Part shown: in pieces, positions 27,135 to 36,772 of the stretch
Layout: each line of letters opens with the position of its first letter
Numbering within the stretch: position 1 is the stretch's first letter
NCBI RefSeq assembly: GCF_014334135.1
Contig: NZ_CP060497.1
Location: 3,906,001-3,970,000 of the forward strand
DNA length: 64,000 nucleotides
Source: Olivibacter sp. SDN3
Lineage (GTDB): Bacteria > Bacteroidota > Bacteroidia > Sphingobacteriales > Sphingobacteriaceae
Reading direction: 5' to 3'
Translations under genes and position numbers: made by a program
The notes under the pieces: generated by a model
The model's input: only the letters and a program-made list of their open reading frames with translations
Told to the model about the DNA's origin: nothing
Database searches by the model: none

Positions 27135-30100
27135 TACCTATTTCATTAACCATTAAAGGGCTTTTTTCTTACCAGAAAGAGCAAACGATTAATTTTGATC
27201 GACTAATAGAAGGACAGCTATTTGGAATATTCGGAACTGTGGGTTCGGGAAAATCATCTATATTGGAAGCGATATCTTTTGCGCTATATGGCGAAACAGA
27301 AAGGCTAAATACCAGAGATGATAGAAACTATAATATGATGAATCTGAAATCGGATGAGCTGTTGATTGATTTCGTTTTTGACAATTTTGATGAAAAGAGA
27401 TACCGATTTGTAGTAAAAGGGAAGAGGCATGGGAAAAAGTTTGATAAGGTAAACACTTTCGATCGGGCGGCTTATGTATGGACGGGAGAAGTGTGGCAAC
27501 CACTTGCCCAGGTTAACGCTGAGCATGTTTTAAGATTAAGCTACGATAATTTTCGAAGAACCATTATTATCCCCCAAGGTAAGTTTCAGGAATTTCTTCA
27601 ACTTACGGATAAATCGCGTACAGACATGTTGAGAGATATTTTTCAACTGGATAAGTATGAGTTTTTCCATCAAGCTGCGTCTTTGGAGAAAAAAAATAAT
27701 GCTTCACTGCAGCTATTGCAGGGCAAACTGAGTTCTTTTGATTCGGTTACAGCAGAAGGCATTACAATGGGAGAAGAACATTTACGTTTGTTACAAACAA
27801 AGCTGGATGAATTAAAAACAAGCTTATCTACCCACGAGTCCAAACTTAAAGAGCAAGAGACGTTAAAGCAATTGTTTAGAGAGTTAGCTGATACTGAAGA
27901 GGTTTACCGTGATATGGAGGCAAAATCAATTGAGTATAACCGACAAAAAGATAAATTAGCCGACTACGAATATTGCGAACGATATTTTAAAGCTGATTTA
28001 ATGCGGATGGACGAATTGGTTCATGGAATCAATAAAAGAAAAGAGAGTTTATTGGAGTATGAACATAAGCTTAAAATATGTGACACACAGCTTATGGAGC
28101 TGCAGCAGGAGTTTGTAACCTTGTCAACGAAATACCATAATTTGGACAAATTGAAAGACAAGCGCAGCGATTACGAAAAAGGGATATCCATTACCGAAAT
28201 AACTGAAGCCTTAGCAAAATTGAACGACCGTATTAAAAAAGGAAAACATTTTGTAAATACGGCCCAAAAGGAGAAGTTAAACTATGAAAAAACTATTTTT
28301 CAGCTAAGAGAAAGGCTTAAGAATAAAAGAGTTGAAAAACCTGATGTATCTCAGCTTGCAGATGTAAAGACCTGGTTTCAGCGACGCGAGCATTTGGAAA
28401 AGAATAAGGAAGAGCAGACAAGAGACTTAGACCGCTTAACAGAGGAAATAAAAGTGACGGATATTGCCATAAATGAACTCTTTTCGAGCGCGGACTTGTC
28501 TGGTGAAGCGTGGTCAAAAGAAGGACTTCAAGAAAAGATTGCAGGTTTTGAAAAACAGCTGGAAGAGAAAACTACGGTTATCACTCATTTGCAGCTTCAG
28601 ATGAAGTTGAGCGATTTCACTGCTGCCTTGCATAGAGGCGAAGCTTGTCCGCTCTGTGGGGCAGTTGATCATCCTAATATTTTGCGATTAGATAATGTCC
28701 AGTCTCAACTGGTAGCGGCGGATCAGGAATTTGATGATTTAAAAATGATATTGCAAAAAAGTCTGTCGAATGCGCGCGAGTTCGACGTGCTCGAAATCAA
28801 GAAAACAGATCTTTTAAAAAGACAGCAAGAAGCGCAAGAGAAGCAGGATGCCACCAGCATACATTTACAGGAACATTTAGATGCCTTTGTTTGGTCGGCC
28901 TATGATAAACATGATGCGGCCTCTGTTGATAGACAATTGGAGGCATATAAACGGTTAGATGTAGAAATAACGGCTATTGAACAGGAGATAAATGAAAGTG
29001 AAGTTGCGCTGAAAAAAGCAGAGGCAGATCGTGATGCATATGATGCGGCCGTTAAAAAGATTGAGCATGAACATCAAGCAAAATCGGGCAGTTTAGAACT
29101 GTTGGTTAAACAGCTTAAATTATTAAAGCTGGAGGATTTAGCCAACAGTAGTATAGTGGATATGGAACAAAAGATAACCGATATACATGCTGAAATCGAT
29201 GGTATCATAGAGCGTCATGAGTTTTTACAGCGCCAACTACAAGAGCAACAACAGCTGAAGGTGACATTTGAAACTAGGCTTAGCAACGTTGTTGACAATA
29301 TGGAAGCAGAAAAGGAGCGTCTTGATTTTGTGCAAGAGAAAGTGGAATCTAATCTTTATAATTCTAAGTTTACTTATATAGAAGAGGTTAAAACACTGCT
29401 GGGTTCTGATATAGTGACAGATGATCTGAGAAAGAATATCGAAAGATTTTTTCAACAGTTATTCAACTTAAAGGAACAGCTTCATAAACTCCAAACGCAA
29501 GTCGAAGGCAAGTCATTTGATCAGGAAAAGTTTTCAGCATATGAAGAGGCCCTTGATGCGGTTAAAAAAGAAGTAGTAGCGGTACACGAGCGGTATGTAG
29601 CAGATCGAGCTAATCAAGAGCGTTTATTAAAACTGCTGACGGAAAAGCAATCTTTACAGAAGGATTTGCAAAAACTTCAGGAGCGAGCTGAAAGTCTTCA
29701 TATTTTGAAGAATTTGTTTAAAGGTAGTGCCTTTGTGAGTTATCTCTCATCAGTCTATTTACAACAATTATGCGATGCAGCAAACAAGCGGTTTTACCAG
29801 CTCACCCAGCAACAACTTAAATTAGAAATTAACGAAAGGAATGAATTTCAAGTGAGAGACTATTTAAACGATGGGAAAGTACGTTTAGCAAAAACCTTGT
29901 CAGGCGGACAAATATTTCAGGCATCGCTTTCACTGGCGTTGGCGTTGGCAGAATCTGTTCAGCAACAGCATAAGTCGAAACAAAATTTCTTCTTCCTGGA
30001 TGAAGGCTTTGGTTCCCTGGACAGTGCATCCTTATCAATAGCTTTTGATACATTAAAATCCTTAAGGAAAGAAAACCGCGTCGTAGGCATCATTTCCCAT

Positions 30101-30193
30101 GTAGAGGACCTGCAACAGGAAATCGATGTGTTTTTGAAAGTAGAGAATAATCCCTTTACAGGCACACAGATCAAAGGCAACTGGGAGTTATAG
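27131..30193 (+). CDS. sbcC: exonuclease SbcCD subunit C (Rad50-like ATPase)
   Basis: ATPase of the SbcCD complex. The 1020-residue protein has Walker A GTVGSGKSS (Lys41), long coiled coils (about 180-500 and 520-850) meeting at the zinc hook CPLC (Cys506, Cys509), and the ABC signature TLSGGQ with Walker B 'FFFLDEGFGSLD' near the C-terminus. Complete and normal in length. Converges on lysE-like gene with an 18-base gap. Confidence 0.96.
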   Translation: MIPISLTIKGLFSYQKEQTINFDRLIEGQLFGIFGTVGSGKSSILEAISFALYGETERLNTRDDRNYNMMNLKSDELLIDFVFDNFDEKRYRFVVKGKRHGKKFDKVNTFDRAAYVWTGEVWQPLAQVNAEHVLRLSYDNFRRTIIIPQGKFQEFLQLTDKSRTDMLRDIFQLDKYEFFHQAASLEKKNNASLQLLQGKLSSFDSVTAEGITMGEEHLRLLQTKLDELKTSLSTHESKLKEQETLKQLFRELADTEEVYRDMEAKSIEYNRQKDKLADYEYCERYFKADLMRMDELVHGINKRKESLLEYEHKLKICDTQLMELQQEFVTLSTKYHNLDKLKDKRSDYEKGISITEITEALAKLNDRIKKGKHFVNTAQKEKLNYEKTIFQLRERLKNKRVEKPDVSQLADVKTWFQRREHLEKNKEEQTRDLDRLTEEIKVTDIAINELFSSADLSGEAWSKEGLQEKIAGFEKQLEEKTTVITHLQLQMKLSDFTAALHRGEACPLCGAVDHPNILRLDNVQSQLVAADQEFDDLKMILQKSLSNAREFDVLEIKKTDLLKRQQEAQEKQDATSIHLQEHLDAFVWSAYDKHDAASVDRQLEAYKRLDVEITAIEQEINESEVALKKAEADRDAYDAAVKKIEHEHQAKSGSLELLVKQLKLLKLEDLANSSIVDMEQKITDIHAEIDGIIERHEFLQRQLQEQQQLKVTFETRLSNVVDNMEAEKERLDFVQEKVESNLYNSKFTYIEEVKTLLGSDIVTDDLRKNIERFFQQLFNLKEQLHKLQTQVEGKSFDQEKFSAYEEALDAVKKEVVAVHERYVADRANQERLLKLLTEKQSLQKDLQKLQERAESLHILKNLFKGSAFVSYLSSVYLQQLCDAANKRFYQLTQQQLKLEINERNEFQVRDYLNDGKVRLAKTLSGGQIFQASLSLALALAESVQQQHKSKQNFFFLDEGFGSLDSASLSIAFDTLKSLRKENRVVGIISHVEDLQQEIDVFLKVENNPFTGTQIKGNWEL

Positions 30194-30211
30194 CATTTTC
30201 GGAGTAATCTT

Positions 30212-30838
30212 TTATTGTTTACTAAATGCTATTTTTAGTCCTAATGTAATAAATACAAGTCCCGAAATTTTACTAAACCACTTGTGAAATGAAGTGTGTT
30301 TTTTTAGTTTATGGGTAACCGTTGAAGCTCCTAAAGCTAGTAAGGTGAACCATATTAAGGTTATTACAACTGTTACAGTGCCTAATAATATGAAGGGCAG
30401 GGGATTATTAATTTGAGCTGAATCGATAAATTGAGGAAAGAAAGCAAGAAAAAACAGGGCTACTTTTGGGTTAAAAAGATTGGTAATGATAGCCGAGGTG
30501 TAAATCTTTTTTAATGATTCATTTTTGTAACCTTTTATCTTTTGGGCAGAAGATTCTTTTTCGAATACTTTATTTACTCCCAAATAAAGTAGATAAATCG
30601 CGCCAGCAAATTTTAAAATGGTGAACGCTATGGCCGATTGTGCTAAGATTACAGATAGACCAAATGTGGCTAGACAAATATGAATACACAATCCGGTAAC
30701 GATACCCAGTGTTGAATAAACACCGGCTGCTTTACCCTGTTGTACAGATCTGTTTAAAATGTAGAACGTATCTACACCCGGAGTTACCGTAAATACCATC
30801 ATGGTAATTAGGAAAGCTTGTAAATGTATAACCCCCAT
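30212..30838 (-). CDS. LysE/RhtB family translocator
   Basis: Six-span inner-membrane exporter of 208 residues for amino acids or similar metabolites. Typical are the opening 'VTPGVDTFYILNRSVQQGKAAGVYSTLGI', and 'NLFNPKVALFFLAFFPQF' in the middle. Substrate not determinable. Single gene. Confidence 0.92.
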   Translation of the reverse strand: MGVIHLQAFLITMMVFTVTPGVDTFYILNRSVQQGKAAGVYSTLGIVTGLCIHICLATFGLSVILAQSAIAFTILKFAGAIYLLYLGVNKVFEKESSAQKIKGYKNESLKKIYTSAIITNLFNPKVALFFLAFFPQFIDSAQINNPLPFILLGTVTVVITLIWFTLLALGASTVTHKLKKHTSFHKWFSKISGLVFITLGLKIAFSKQ

Positions 30839-30912
30839 AAATAGTTATATATATTAACGGAAAAAATTGGTAGCAGCCGCAAATATAGAAAGCTTTGGCT
30901 GGAAGTACAACA

Positions 30913-31356
30913 TTAGGTTCTAGATATCAACCCACTTTTGGCAATATACTTGGGCAATAACATCGCTATGATCTTTTCAAGTGGAGCTAATATATCCCAT
31001 AGCCTTCGATTAGTGTCTTTTTCTTTTTCACCACAATCGATTATTTGGGAGCTTTTACTGACTCGCTTTAGCACCTTGTTATTGTATAGCTTTAGTAGAT
31101 GGCTGATTTTCAGCATATAGTATTCGATATATACATGGCCCCAGATCTCTAAGACAAACGATTGGTCGGCAATGATTAGTGGGGTTCCAAAAATATCTAA
31201 ATAGTCAGTTTTAATCATTTGCACCAACCAGCGCGTACGTTTTTCTATATTCTGGTTTAGAAATTGCCAAAAATAAATATCGTTTTTTATACGGATAATT
31301 TGTTTTTCGAAAGTTACATTAATATGCAATTCATGGTGATAATAGGTTTTGTCCAT
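30913..31356 (-). CDS. hypothetical protein
   Basis: A 147-residue soluble protein rich in aromatic residues, Ile, Leu and Lys, mostly helical, with no signal peptide and no motif I recognise. It lies 73 bases downstream of an orphan response regulator on the same strand and may be its operon partner. Confidence 0.6.
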   Translation of the reverse strand: MDKTYYHHELHINVTFEKQIIRIKNDIYFWQFLNQNIEKRTRWLVQMIKTDYLDIFGTPLIIADQSFVLEIWGHVYIEYYMLKISHLLKLYNNKVLKRVSKSSQIIDCGEKEKDTNRRLWDILAPLEKIIAMLLPKYIAKSGLISRT

Positions 31357-31429
31357 GCTTACAGTAAGTGCTTATCCGGATCAAAGGTACCGACAAAATC
31401 CATATTTAAAAAGAAGATATTACTTGCTA

Positions 31430-32071
31430 TCAGCTTTGAATAAATTTTTTGTGTAATTTATAAAGGATTAAACTCAAATTATCTTTGGCTCCTGTTTTAT
31501 GTATCAGGTTTTGGCGTAAGTCCTCAATATTTTTTTTGGTAGTAAAAAGACGGAAGGCAATTTCTTTATTGGCATAACCCGAAAGCATGAGATCTAGTAC
31601 ATCGTCTTCTTTCTGTGATAACGTAAGGTTTGTATTCAATGAGCTGATATAATCTTCGAAATCACTCAATTTATTGAATAACTTCATGGTTAACGACGGA
31701 TCAATGTACTTTTTACCTTGTGAAATGTACTTTATAGCAAAAAGTAGTTCATCTTTTTGTACATTTTCAGTGATGTATGCACTCACTCCGGAATTGATTG
31801 CTTTAATGGCAGGTTGTATGCCATTATCCTCATCAAGTATAGCAATTTTTAAGTTCGGAGCACTATCTTTAAGTGTCTGCACAAACCTTTTATCTATCGG
31901 TATCTCGGGATCGGCTCCCCAGATCAATATGTCTACCCCCGTTAAGTGGCCATTTAACGTTTCAGTGCAATTAAATGAATAGTTTACTTCAAAGCCATGT
32001 TGTTGCAAAATAGCTTTAATACCATCTCTACGTATAAGGCTATTATCTGCAATAGCTAGTCTAATTTTCAT
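31430..32071 (-). CDS. LuxR-type response regulator with degenerate receiver
   Basis: A 213-residue protein with a receiver-like domain (1-115) and a LuxR/NarL helix-turn-helix (about 145-210; 'LTLSQKEDDVLDLMLSGYANKEIAFRLF'). The receiver lacks the phospho-acceptor: the expected Asp is Gly52 in DILIWGADPE, and the conserved Lys is Glu in AYITENV. An Asp sits two residues after the lost site. This suggests control without phosphorylation or by partner binding. The ATG at 32071 is preferred over an upstream TTG and gives the same length as a close paralogue at 36773. No histidine kinase is nearby. Confidence 0.88.
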   Translation of the reverse strand: MKIRLAIADNSLIRRDGIKAILQQHGFEVNYSFNCTETLNGHLTGVDILIWGADPEIPIDKRFVQTLKDSAPNLKIAILDEDNGIQPAIKAINSGVSAYITENVQKDELLFAIKYISQGKKYIDPSLTMKLFNKLSDFEDYISSLNTNLTLSQKEDDVLDLMLSGYANKEIAFRLFTTKKNIEDLRQNLIHKTGAKDNLSLILYKLHKKFIQS

Positions 32072-32279
32072 ATGGTTGTTGTCCAATTTTGGAGTTTAAA
32101 CATATTGACTTTAACATTTTTACCAATAAGGCAACGTTCAGTTAAATTTTTGCGGCTAAAGTCCTGACAACAACAAATTTAAGATTAAGAAAAAATACAT
32201 ATACGTATAAATACGCTATTGCAGCCTCGGTAAATACGTTAATTGATTCAGGTGATCGGAAAAAAGGAGGAAGTTTACG

Positions 32280-32930
32280 CTAACTAAGCAGACCGTTTTG
32301 AAAGGCAAATCTTATCAACGCCGCTGTATTTCTGACATTTGTTTTTTCCAGTAAACTTTGCCGATATCCTTCAACCGTACGTTTACTGGTAAATAGCTGC
32401 TCGGCTATTTCTTGATTAGTGAATCCCTCGGCAGTCAAACCCAGCACCTCCATTTCTCTATCATTTAATTGTAATGAAGTGGCTTCACTATTTGGTGTTT
32501 TTTTCGATACTTTTATTGCTTGTTTTAGTAACCTCATACTTATTTCAGAACAGATATAGTATTCTCCGTTCGCGGTATGCCTTATGGCAAATAACAATTC
32601 ATCCCTACTAACATTTTTAATTAAATAAGCATTTGCACCAGCCTCCATGGCTTGTGCCACATATTTTTCATGATCCATCATAGACAGGACAATGATTTGG
32701 ACGTGAGGATAACTTTCCTTTATTTTTTTAGTAAGCGTTATTCCATCTGTTTTAGGCATATTGATATCCATGATAATGACGTCTATTGGCTGCCCCTTCT
32801 CAATAAAAGTTATCAATTCTTCCTGTTGGTCGGTTTCCCCTATCACCGTAATATCAGCCTCTATTTCTAAAAGTGTTCGAATACCTTGTCGCACGATGTG
32901 GTGATCATCAACTAAAATGATATTTATCAT
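32280..32930 (-). CDS. NarL/FixJ-type response regulator
   Basis: A 216-residue two-component regulator with an intact receiver: Asp8-Asp9 acidic pair, phospho-acceptor Asp55 (IIMDINMP) and Lys105 (YLIKN). The C-terminal LuxR helix-turn-helix spans about 150-212 ('LNDREMEVLGLTAEGFTNQEIAEQLF'). It is an orphan without an adjacent kinase. Same strand as the degenerate regulator 193 bases downstream. Confidence 0.93.
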   Translation of the reverse strand: MINIILVDDHHIVRQGIRTLLEIEADITVIGETDQQEELITFIEKGQPIDVIIMDINMPKTDGITLTKKIKESYPHVQIIVLSMMDHEKYVAQAMEAGANAYLIKNVSRDELLFAIRHTANGEYYICSEISMRLLKQAIKVSKKTPNSEATSLQLNDREMEVLGLTAEGFTNQEIAEQLFTSKRTVEGYRQSLLEKTNVRNTAALIRFAFQNGLLS

Positions 32931-33002
32931 GTTTTATTATTTACCAGTACACCATAAAAATAAAATACTATATGTAATTAGTGTTAAGATTTTCGTGTTA
33001 TT

Positions 33003-33740
33003 TCAAACTTCCAATAATTGGAATGGGAATTTTTGTCCCGATTTTTTCAAAATTGGAAGCGCTACATTGAACACCCTTACACCTCCAGACGTTACCCCAT
33101 TTAGTTGGCCTGCATGCGCATGTCCGTGGAATGCGGCATATACTTTTCTCCTATGCAAAGGGTCTGCCAGTCTAGAAGATCCCAAAAAAGGAAAGATCTG
33201 CTCCGGTTCGCCAATTACAGTTTCTTTTATAGGGGCATAATGTAACAGCGCAATTTTTACAATTCCCGGGTTATCTTGTTCTAACCTAGCCAGCGCTCTA
33301 TCAAGCAGTAATGACTGGTCTACTGCCTCCTGTACGTAATTTTTCATGGCATCTTCTCCAAACATAGACAACATATACTTATCAAAACCTCCACCGAACC
33401 CCTTTGTTCCGGCAAAACCGATATCCTCAATCACAATGGCTTCTCCATCTAATATTGTCATGCTGTTTTCGTGCAGTACTTGTCGAATAAGTTTTTGCCG
33501 TCCTTTTTCATAGTCGTGATTCCCGAGTACTCCTATAACTGGGATGGTGCACGATTTCAGTTCCTCGGCCAACACTTGCGCTTCTTCTTCGTCGCCCGTA
33601 TCTGTAAGATCTCCACAGATCAGTAGAATGTCGGCCTTTTTCGATATATGGGAAAAGTAGTCGGCCCAACGACCTTTATCGCCTATTCGAGTATGGATAT
33701 CTGCAATTGCTGCGATATTTATTTTAGTTTTCTTTGCCAT
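33003..33740 (-). CDS. metallophosphoesterase
   Basis: Calcineurin-type phosphoesterase of 245 residues with the metal motifs ADIHTR (13-18), CGDLTDTG, GNHDYE and FHGHAHAG. Dinuclear metal hydrolase of unknown substrate. Its start is four bases after the stop of a nucleotidyltransferase gene, so the two are probably co-translated. Confidence 0.9.
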   Translation of the reverse strand: MAKKTKINIAAIADIHTRIGDKGRWADYFSHISKKADILLICGDLTDTGDEEEAQVLAEELKSCTIPVIGVLGNHDYEKGRQKLIRQVLHENSMTILDGEAIVIEDIGFAGTKGFGGGFDKYMLSMFGEDAMKNYVQEAVDQSLLLDRALARLEQDNPGIVKIALLHYAPIKETVIGEPEQIFPFLGSSRLADPLHRRKVYAAFHGHAHAGQLNGVTSGGVRVFNVALPILKKSGQKFPFQLLEV

Positions 33741-33744
33741 GGTA

Positions 33745-34488
33745 CTAGATGGTAGTTATTGTGCATGTCTTATAATTCCACTCTTTGATATCTATCTGGT
33801 ATTGGGTCTGATCAATTAAAGGACCTCTGCAAACCTTCTCGACAGGGGGAGGTAACTCATACTGCTCTTTTGCTCGACGAATCAGTTCATCGAATAGCCA
33901 TTTTGGAATAACTTCGTTGTAGTCTGCCGGATATACGAACTGAAATGTTAATAGTTGCGCAAGTAATAAGTGCCAATGCTGGTCGAGCCTTGAAAGTAGT
34001 CTTTGCCAGTCAATTTGTTTACCATACCTCAGGAAGATATGGTTTATATCCGCACTGTCATTTCTTTCTCTATTTTGCACATACATTTTGCACCAGATGA
34101 GTTCCTCGGGAGGGATGAATTTAACGGGAACACCTACTAGTTTTCCATCTTGTGCATACGTATACCAAGTGTCGTCAACAGTACAAATGTTATTTACTGT
34201 GTCGAAAATGATATCGATAAAATAATCTCCTTTGAATACTTTGGCCAGCCATCGTACATCTGTGAGTTCTGTTCGATAACCCGCTGTAGCAAAACATTTT
34301 AAAAGATGAGGGTACTCACTGGATTTGCAAAAAATATCTAAATCTTTTGTGTTTCTAAAAATTCCAGTATAATTAAACATCGCAAAGGCTCCGCCCAACA
34401 TATACTGAATTTTAGCTTTATTGAGCAGCTTGAGCGATTCTTTAAAGAATGCGTTCGACAAATTTCGCTGTTCTTGTGTCTCGATCAT
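33745..34488 (-). CDS. nucleotidyltransferase-fold protein
   Basis: A 247-residue protein with the pol-beta nucleotidyltransferase core: Gly32-Gly33 (LGGAFAMF) and the Asp49-x-Asp51 pair (KDLDIF), followed by 'PPEELIWCKMYVQNRERNDSADINHIF', where the substrate-contact lysine and acidic residues of the AbiEii/MNT-like group lie. It could modify a small molecule or RNA. Directly coupled to the phosphoesterase gene. Not an obvious toxin-antitoxin pair, since both proteins are of similar size and neither resembles an antitoxin. Confidence 0.8.
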   Translation of the reverse strand: MIETQEQRNLSNAFFKESLKLLNKAKIQYMLGGAFAMFNYTGIFRNTKDLDIFCKSSEYPHLLKCFATAGYRTELTDVRWLAKVFKGDYFIDIIFDTVNNICTVDDTWYTYAQDGKLVGVPVKFIPPEELIWCKMYVQNRERNDSADINHIFLRYGKQIDWQRLLSRLDQHWHLLLAQLLTFQFVYPADYNEVIPKWLFDELIRRAKEQYELPPPVEKVCRGPLIDQTQYQIDIKEWNYKTCTITTI

Positions 34489-34567
34489 CTTTTTTTATTA
34501 TTAGCTAGTTATAACAGTGCAACACTGAATTTGTTGAGGCGACCCGTACCATTGTCATCAGTATCAT

Positions 34568-35428
34568 TCAGCCATTAATGATTTCCCCACCATTGGGATG
34601 AAGGATTTGTCCGGTCATATAGTTACCATCATTCGAGGCAAGAAATACATAACATGGTGCAATTTCGCTGGGTTCACCTGCGCGGCCCAAGGGAACATCA
34701 GAGCCGAATTTAGCGACGTGATCTTCCGGAAAGCTCGCAGGGATTAAGGGAGTCCAAATAGGTCCTGGAGCGACACCATTTACTCGAATACCCATGTCCG
34801 CTAATGATGCTGATAAGGATCGTACAAAGGAAACGATAGCTCCCTTGGTTGCCGCATAATCGATTAAGTGATGACTGCCTCTGTATGCGGTAACGGAAGT
34901 AGTACATATAATGGCACTGCCTCTTTTTAGATGGGGAAGTGCTGCTTTCGTCAGATAGAATTGTGAAAAGACATTGACGCCGAACGTTTTCTTTAACTGT
35001 CGGCCGGTAATTTCTGTTAGATGCTCCTTGGGATAATGTATAGCGGCGTTATTGATTAAAATGTCTAGTTTTCCAAAAGTTTTAATCGTTTCTTCGATTA
35101 TTTTCTTACAGTGGCTTTCATCTCCCACATCGCCTGCCATCAATAGCACTTTAGCACCTGTCTTTTTGATTTCTTTAGCAGTTGTTTCAGCGTCCTGATG
35201 CTCGTTGAGGTAACTTAACACCAAATGCGCCCCCTGCTGGGCAAAGGCCAGCGCTACAGCCTTTCCAATACCACTATCTCCACCAGTTATAATAGCAATT
35301 TTACCCGCTAACTTTCGAGAAGAGTCTGTCGGGACTGTCTGTGGACGCGGGCGCATTTTAGTTTCTTCGCCAGGCTGCTTTTGTTGAGATTGTTTGGGCC
35401 TTATTTGTTTTTTACTGTCTTTTTTCAT
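34568..35428 (-). CDS. SDR family oxidoreductase, YghA/general-stress type
   Basis: A 286-residue short-chain dehydrogenase. The first 35 residues are a charged, Gln/Lys/Pro-rich tail ('MRPRPQTVP') typical of the YghA/general stress protein group. The nucleotide motif GGDSGIGKA follows, with the NNAA motif, catalytic Ser before Tyr191-x-x-x-Lys195, and a C-terminal 'GQILHPNGGEI'. Such genes are usually under general stress control. Divergent from two small basic-protein genes. Confidence 0.9.
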   Translation of the reverse strand: MKKDSKKQIRPKQSQQKQPGEETKMRPRPQTVPTDSSRKLAGKIAIITGGDSGIGKAVALAFAQQGAHLVLSYLNEHQDAETTAKEIKKTGAKVLLMAGDVGDESHCKKIIEETIKTFGKLDILINNAAIHYPKEHLTEITGRQLKKTFGVNVFSQFYLTKAALPHLKRGSAIICTTSVTAYRGSHHLIDYAATKGAIVSFVRSLSASLADMGIRVNGVAPGPIWTPLIPASFPEDHVAKFGSDVPLGRAGEPSEIAPCYVFLASNDGNYMTGQILHPNGGEIING

Positions 35429-35585
35429 TTGTTTCTTTTTTATCCGTTTGTTCTTTACCAGAAACGAAGAAGATAAAATGTCGCAAGAAAAACGGGGTTC
35501 TTATTGGACTGCTACGTCGTTTTTTCTTTTAAAACATATCGTCTAATGTGTTTGTTCTTCCTATATTAAATAAAATAGAACTGTT

Positions 35586-35762
35586 ATGGCAAAGTATTCG
35601 AAGAAGGCAAGTGAAAAAGTGGGGGAGACTATGAAGGAAATGAAAGCAGGAAAACTAAAGACCGGCAGCGGCAAAAAGGTAACTTCGAAAGATCAGGCAG
35701 TTGCCATAGGCCTGTCTGAAGCTAGAAAAGAAGGTGCTAAAGTTCCAAAGAAAAAGTCGTAA
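35586..35762 (+). CDS. DUF6496-like small basic protein
   Basis: A 58-residue, Lys-rich protein starting MAKYSKKASEKVGETMKEMK and containing 'KTGSGKKVTSKDQAVAIGLSEARKEGAKVP'. This is the pattern of the DUF6496 family, small proteins often found beside stress genes. ATG start at 35586, stop TAA at 35760. Divergent from the YghA-like SDR gene. Function unknown; nucleic-acid binding is possible from its charge. Confidence 0.8.
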   Translation: MAKYSKKASEKVGETMKEMKAGKLKTGSGKKVTSKDQAVAIGLSEARKEGAKVPKKKS

Positions 35763-35835
35763 ATTACGATGTTAACCGTGCTATTGGAGTGTAAAGAGCA
35801 ACGAGGTTATACACATCACAAAAATCCCAATTAAG

Positions 35836-36045
35836 ATGGCCATACGAAAAGAAAGGCACCTATCTCCGCTTAAAGATAAACCTTTTAAGAAAAGGGAGGC
35901 GAAGCAAACCGAAAAAGGGGGGGAGCGCATTGATGTTGATCGGTCTTATGAGGCTGGTGTTGATTCTCAGCAGGACCAATTGAACCGCATTCCGAAAAAG
36001 ACAGAAGATAAACAAAATGTAAATGAAAATGATCGCTTAAAGTGA
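35836..36045 (+). CDS. small charged hypothetical protein
   Basis: A 69-residue, very hydrophilic protein (Lys, Glu, Asp, Gln) without hydrophobic core, likely disordered. It lies 73 bases after the DUF6496-like gene on the same strand. No family recognised; composition resembles other small stress-region proteins. Confidence 0.5.
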   Translation: MAIRKERHLSPLKDKPFKKREAKQTEKGGERIDVDRSYEAGVDSQQDQLNRIPKKTEDKQNVNENDRLK

Positions 36046-36289
36046 GTACTGATCGGAGACAGTGTCAGTCGACCGATCCACTTCATTGAGAAAATCAATG
36101 TCTTTAGCTTTTATCTTGAGTATTTTGTTCGTGAAACCAAACGGTTGTTCGTTTCACTTGCGGTTACCGGGCCTTTGCTGTAAGCATTAGCGTAGCAATT
36201 ATAGCCACTTTTTATAAACGACGTATTACTTGATTTCCATATCATCTTTCCGGCGTATAATTTTTCGTTAAAGTATAGCAGCCTAGTCT

Positions 36290-36490
36290 ATGTTCAGTTA
36301 TTTGGTAACGATGTCAAAAGGTAGGAACTTTAAGGAACCGGTATTGCTAGGAGAATTAATACGACGGATGTTAGCGAAGAAAAACGTCCCGTTATTAGTG
36401 CCTTTGGGATGGAGTATGCACTATGCGATGGGCTACCTTATGACGATTTTTTTCCAAAAATTGGCCAATTTTGAACAGAATCAAAATAGC
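36290..36490 (+). pseudogene. remnant of a small membrane protein
   Basis: The frame encodes 'FSYLVTMSKGRNFKEPVLLGELI' and then 'VPLGWSMHYAMGYLMTIFF'. This resembles the N-terminal half of Bacteroidota four-span membrane proteins that have an F-x-E-P-x-L-L loop and a GW-x-x-HY segment. A first span is missing upstream (in-frame TAG at 36284), and after about residue 65 the reading becomes the antisense of another gene. I read it as a decayed fragment. The family comparison is from memory. Confidence 0.35.
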
Positions 36491-36522
36491 GTACTTTTAA
36501 CAATAGAAGATTCCACTGATCA

Positions 36523-36753
36523 TTACGGGGAACGCAAACGTACGGAAGACAACCCTTCTTTATCCATTTTTTCCAGCACTACAACTACTTTCATTGGATC
36601 GCCTATGGTAATGTTAACCACTTTTGTATTAGGATGTTCCTGTTGCGCTATGGAAGAAAAAAAATTTTCTGTCAAAGGGGTTAAGTCCGGGTTTTCCTTT
36701 GATAGACGACTTATTTCATCTTCTTCAAAAATTCTGTTAAATACTTTGTTCAT
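36523..36753 (-). CDS. small hypothetical protein
   Basis: A 76-residue acidic protein starting MNKVFNRIFEEDEISRLSKE, with a beta-like 'NTKVVNITIGDPMKVVVVLEKMD' segment. It begins 19 bases after the stop of the upstream response regulator gene on the same strand, so the two could be co-transcribed. No family recognised; an opposite-strand frame overlaps it and is less convincing. Confidence 0.45.
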   Translation of the reverse strand: MNKVFNRIFEEDEISRLSKENPDLTPLTENFFSSIAQQEHPNTKVVNITIGDPMKVVVVLEKMDKEGLSSVRLRSP

Positions 36754-36772
36754 ATGAATTAAATTAGCCTCT

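Noticed and set aside
33003-34488. Toxin-antitoxin reading of the nucleotidyltransferase/phosphoesterase pair
   Set aside because: Both proteins are about 245 residues with full catalytic sites; neither looks like an antitoxin and no HEPN partner is present.
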